The position numbers were made by a program, and so were the translations under genes. A stretch of 64,000 bases of DNA from Comamonadaceae bacterium (GTDB lineage Bacteria > Pseudomonadota > Gammaproteobacteria > Burkholderiales > Burkholderiaceae_C), in the NCBI GenBank assembly GCA_947443645.1, contig CANEXF010000006.1, positions 112,294 through 176,293 of the forward strand, read 5' to 3'. The notes under the pieces are model-generated. The model worked only from the letters and a program-made list of their open reading frames with translations, made no database searches and was not told the origin of the DNA. This document shows positions 63,541-64,000 of the stretch, piece after piece (the first letter of the stretch is position 1; every line of letters starts with the position of its first letter).

Positions 63541-64000
63541 ATGATTGCGACTATTTCAGAGCAGGCATTTCAAGTTCTTCGGCAGGATGTACTTTCCGGC
63601 ATCCATTCGCCGGAAAGCAAACTCAAAGTTGACGCACTGCAAACGAGGTACGGTTTTTCAAGCAGTCCACTGCGGGAAGCCCTCAATCGTTTGGTGCAAG
63701 AGGGCCTGGTCAAATCAGACGAACGTCGAGGCTTTCGCGTTACGCCCATCTCACCCGATGACATCGCCGACATTACAAAGATGCGTTTGATGCTCGACGT
63801 TGCTGCATTACGCGAATCCATCCTATTTGGCGATGACAACTGGGAGGCGCATATCGTGGCCTCATTTCATCGCTTGGAAAAGATTGAGTCCCGGCTTTCC
63901 CAAGGCCCAGTCGTGCTCGATGCGGATTGGAGCCAACGCCACAGGGACTTCCACTTTGCCTTGATTGCCGCTTGCCCTTCCGAGCGCCAACGGGCTTGGA
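63541..64000 (+). CDS. GntR-family (FCD/FadR type) regulator, truncated by window end
   Basis: The reading frame runs from ATG 63541 (AGGA just upstream) to the window edge, 153 codons. The winged helix covers residues about 5-70: ISEQAFQVLRQDVLSGIHSP, LQTRYGFSSSPLREALNRLV (recognition helix) and GLVKSDERRGFRVTPISPDD. The FCD effector domain begins with KMRLMLDVAALRESI and HRDFHFALIAACPSERQRAW. The remainder lies beyond 64000. The effector is probably a carboxylic acid, from family knowledge. Confidence 0.88.
   Translation, partial: MIATISEQAFQVLRQDVLSGIHSPESKLKVDALQTRYGFSSSPLREALNRLVQEGLVKSDERRGFRVTPISPDDIADITKMRLMLDVAALRESILFGDDNWEAHIVASFHRLEKIESRLSQGPVVLDADWSQRHRDFHFALIAACPSERQRAW

Noticed and set aside
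63545..63790. 81-aa plus-strand frame at the end of the window
   Set aside because: Out of frame with the true GntR/FCD gene starting at 63541, whose winged-helix motifs are clear.

Overview
The window reads as a chromosomal segment of a beta-proteobacterium of the order Burkholderiales, most likely family Comamonadaceae (Polaromonas/Rhodoferax-like). The evidence is the gene content: four Bug-type (TctC) solute-binding proteins without permeases, a phthalate 4,5-dioxygenase-type cluster, a SCOT-type CoA transferase, a PcaC-like decarboxylase and proteobacterial GshA. Dispersed repeats that I associate with Comamonadaceae intergenic regions support this. No rRNA, tRNA, insertion sequence, prophage or CRISPR array is visible. 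The genus is inference.

Positions 1-17400 are a catabolic region. A GntR regulator and a GlcG/HbpS-like protein lie on the plus strand and end at a strong terminator. Facing them is a minus-strand run of eight genes (11682 down to 1457): Rieske oxygenase, Bug receptor, 4,5-dihydroxyphthalate-decarboxylase-like protein, EamA exporter, HTH-fused citrate-synthase-like protein, Bug receptor, thiamine-diphosphate enzyme and aldehyde dehydrogenase. Divergent from the oxygenase, and linked by ATGA overlaps, are its PDR-type reductase, a Gfo/Idh dehydrogenase (Pht4-like) and a MarR regulator. Together these could convert a phthalate-type acid to protocatechuate. Next come a 3-oxoacid CoA-transferase pair, a PAS-LuxR regulator, a 4-carboxymuconolactone decarboxylase homologue and KatG.

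Positions 19900-28040 hold an AhpD-like enzyme, a Lon-like AAA protease, a 4HBT thioesterase, ETF-ubiquinone oxidoreductase and two adjacent membrane-tethered TAXI proteins. Positions 28120-33151 are the glycine-cleavage operon (tandem glycine riboswitch, gcvT, gcvH, gcvP). This locus is unusually rich in dispersed repeats. One lies between gcvH and gcvP and runs into the gcvP 5' end, one appears absorbed into the gcvP reading frame, and a GC-rich palindromic element is inserted in frame in gcvP, adding about 26 residues.

Positions 33300-55650 are mostly housekeeping and redox genes: a DUF1800/DUF1501 export pair, an RbgA-like GTPase, GshA, an esterase, TspO, ArgE, a Dus enzyme, a methyltransferase, small stress-type proteins, a 2Fe-2S protein followed by two multi-haem cytochromes c, an MFS transporter, an NDH-2-like oxidoreductase, a VF530 protein and an RluA-family synthase. 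Positions 55660-64000 hold UspA, another Bug receptor with a class II aldolase, an orphan ABC-type binding protein behind palindromic operators, DUF427, a cupin, a MetE-type methyltransferase core, an LLM flavoprotein, YaeQ, and a GntR/FCD regulator cut by the window end and preceded by a clear palindrome.

Functional names come from motif and family recognition by eye. No database search was run.
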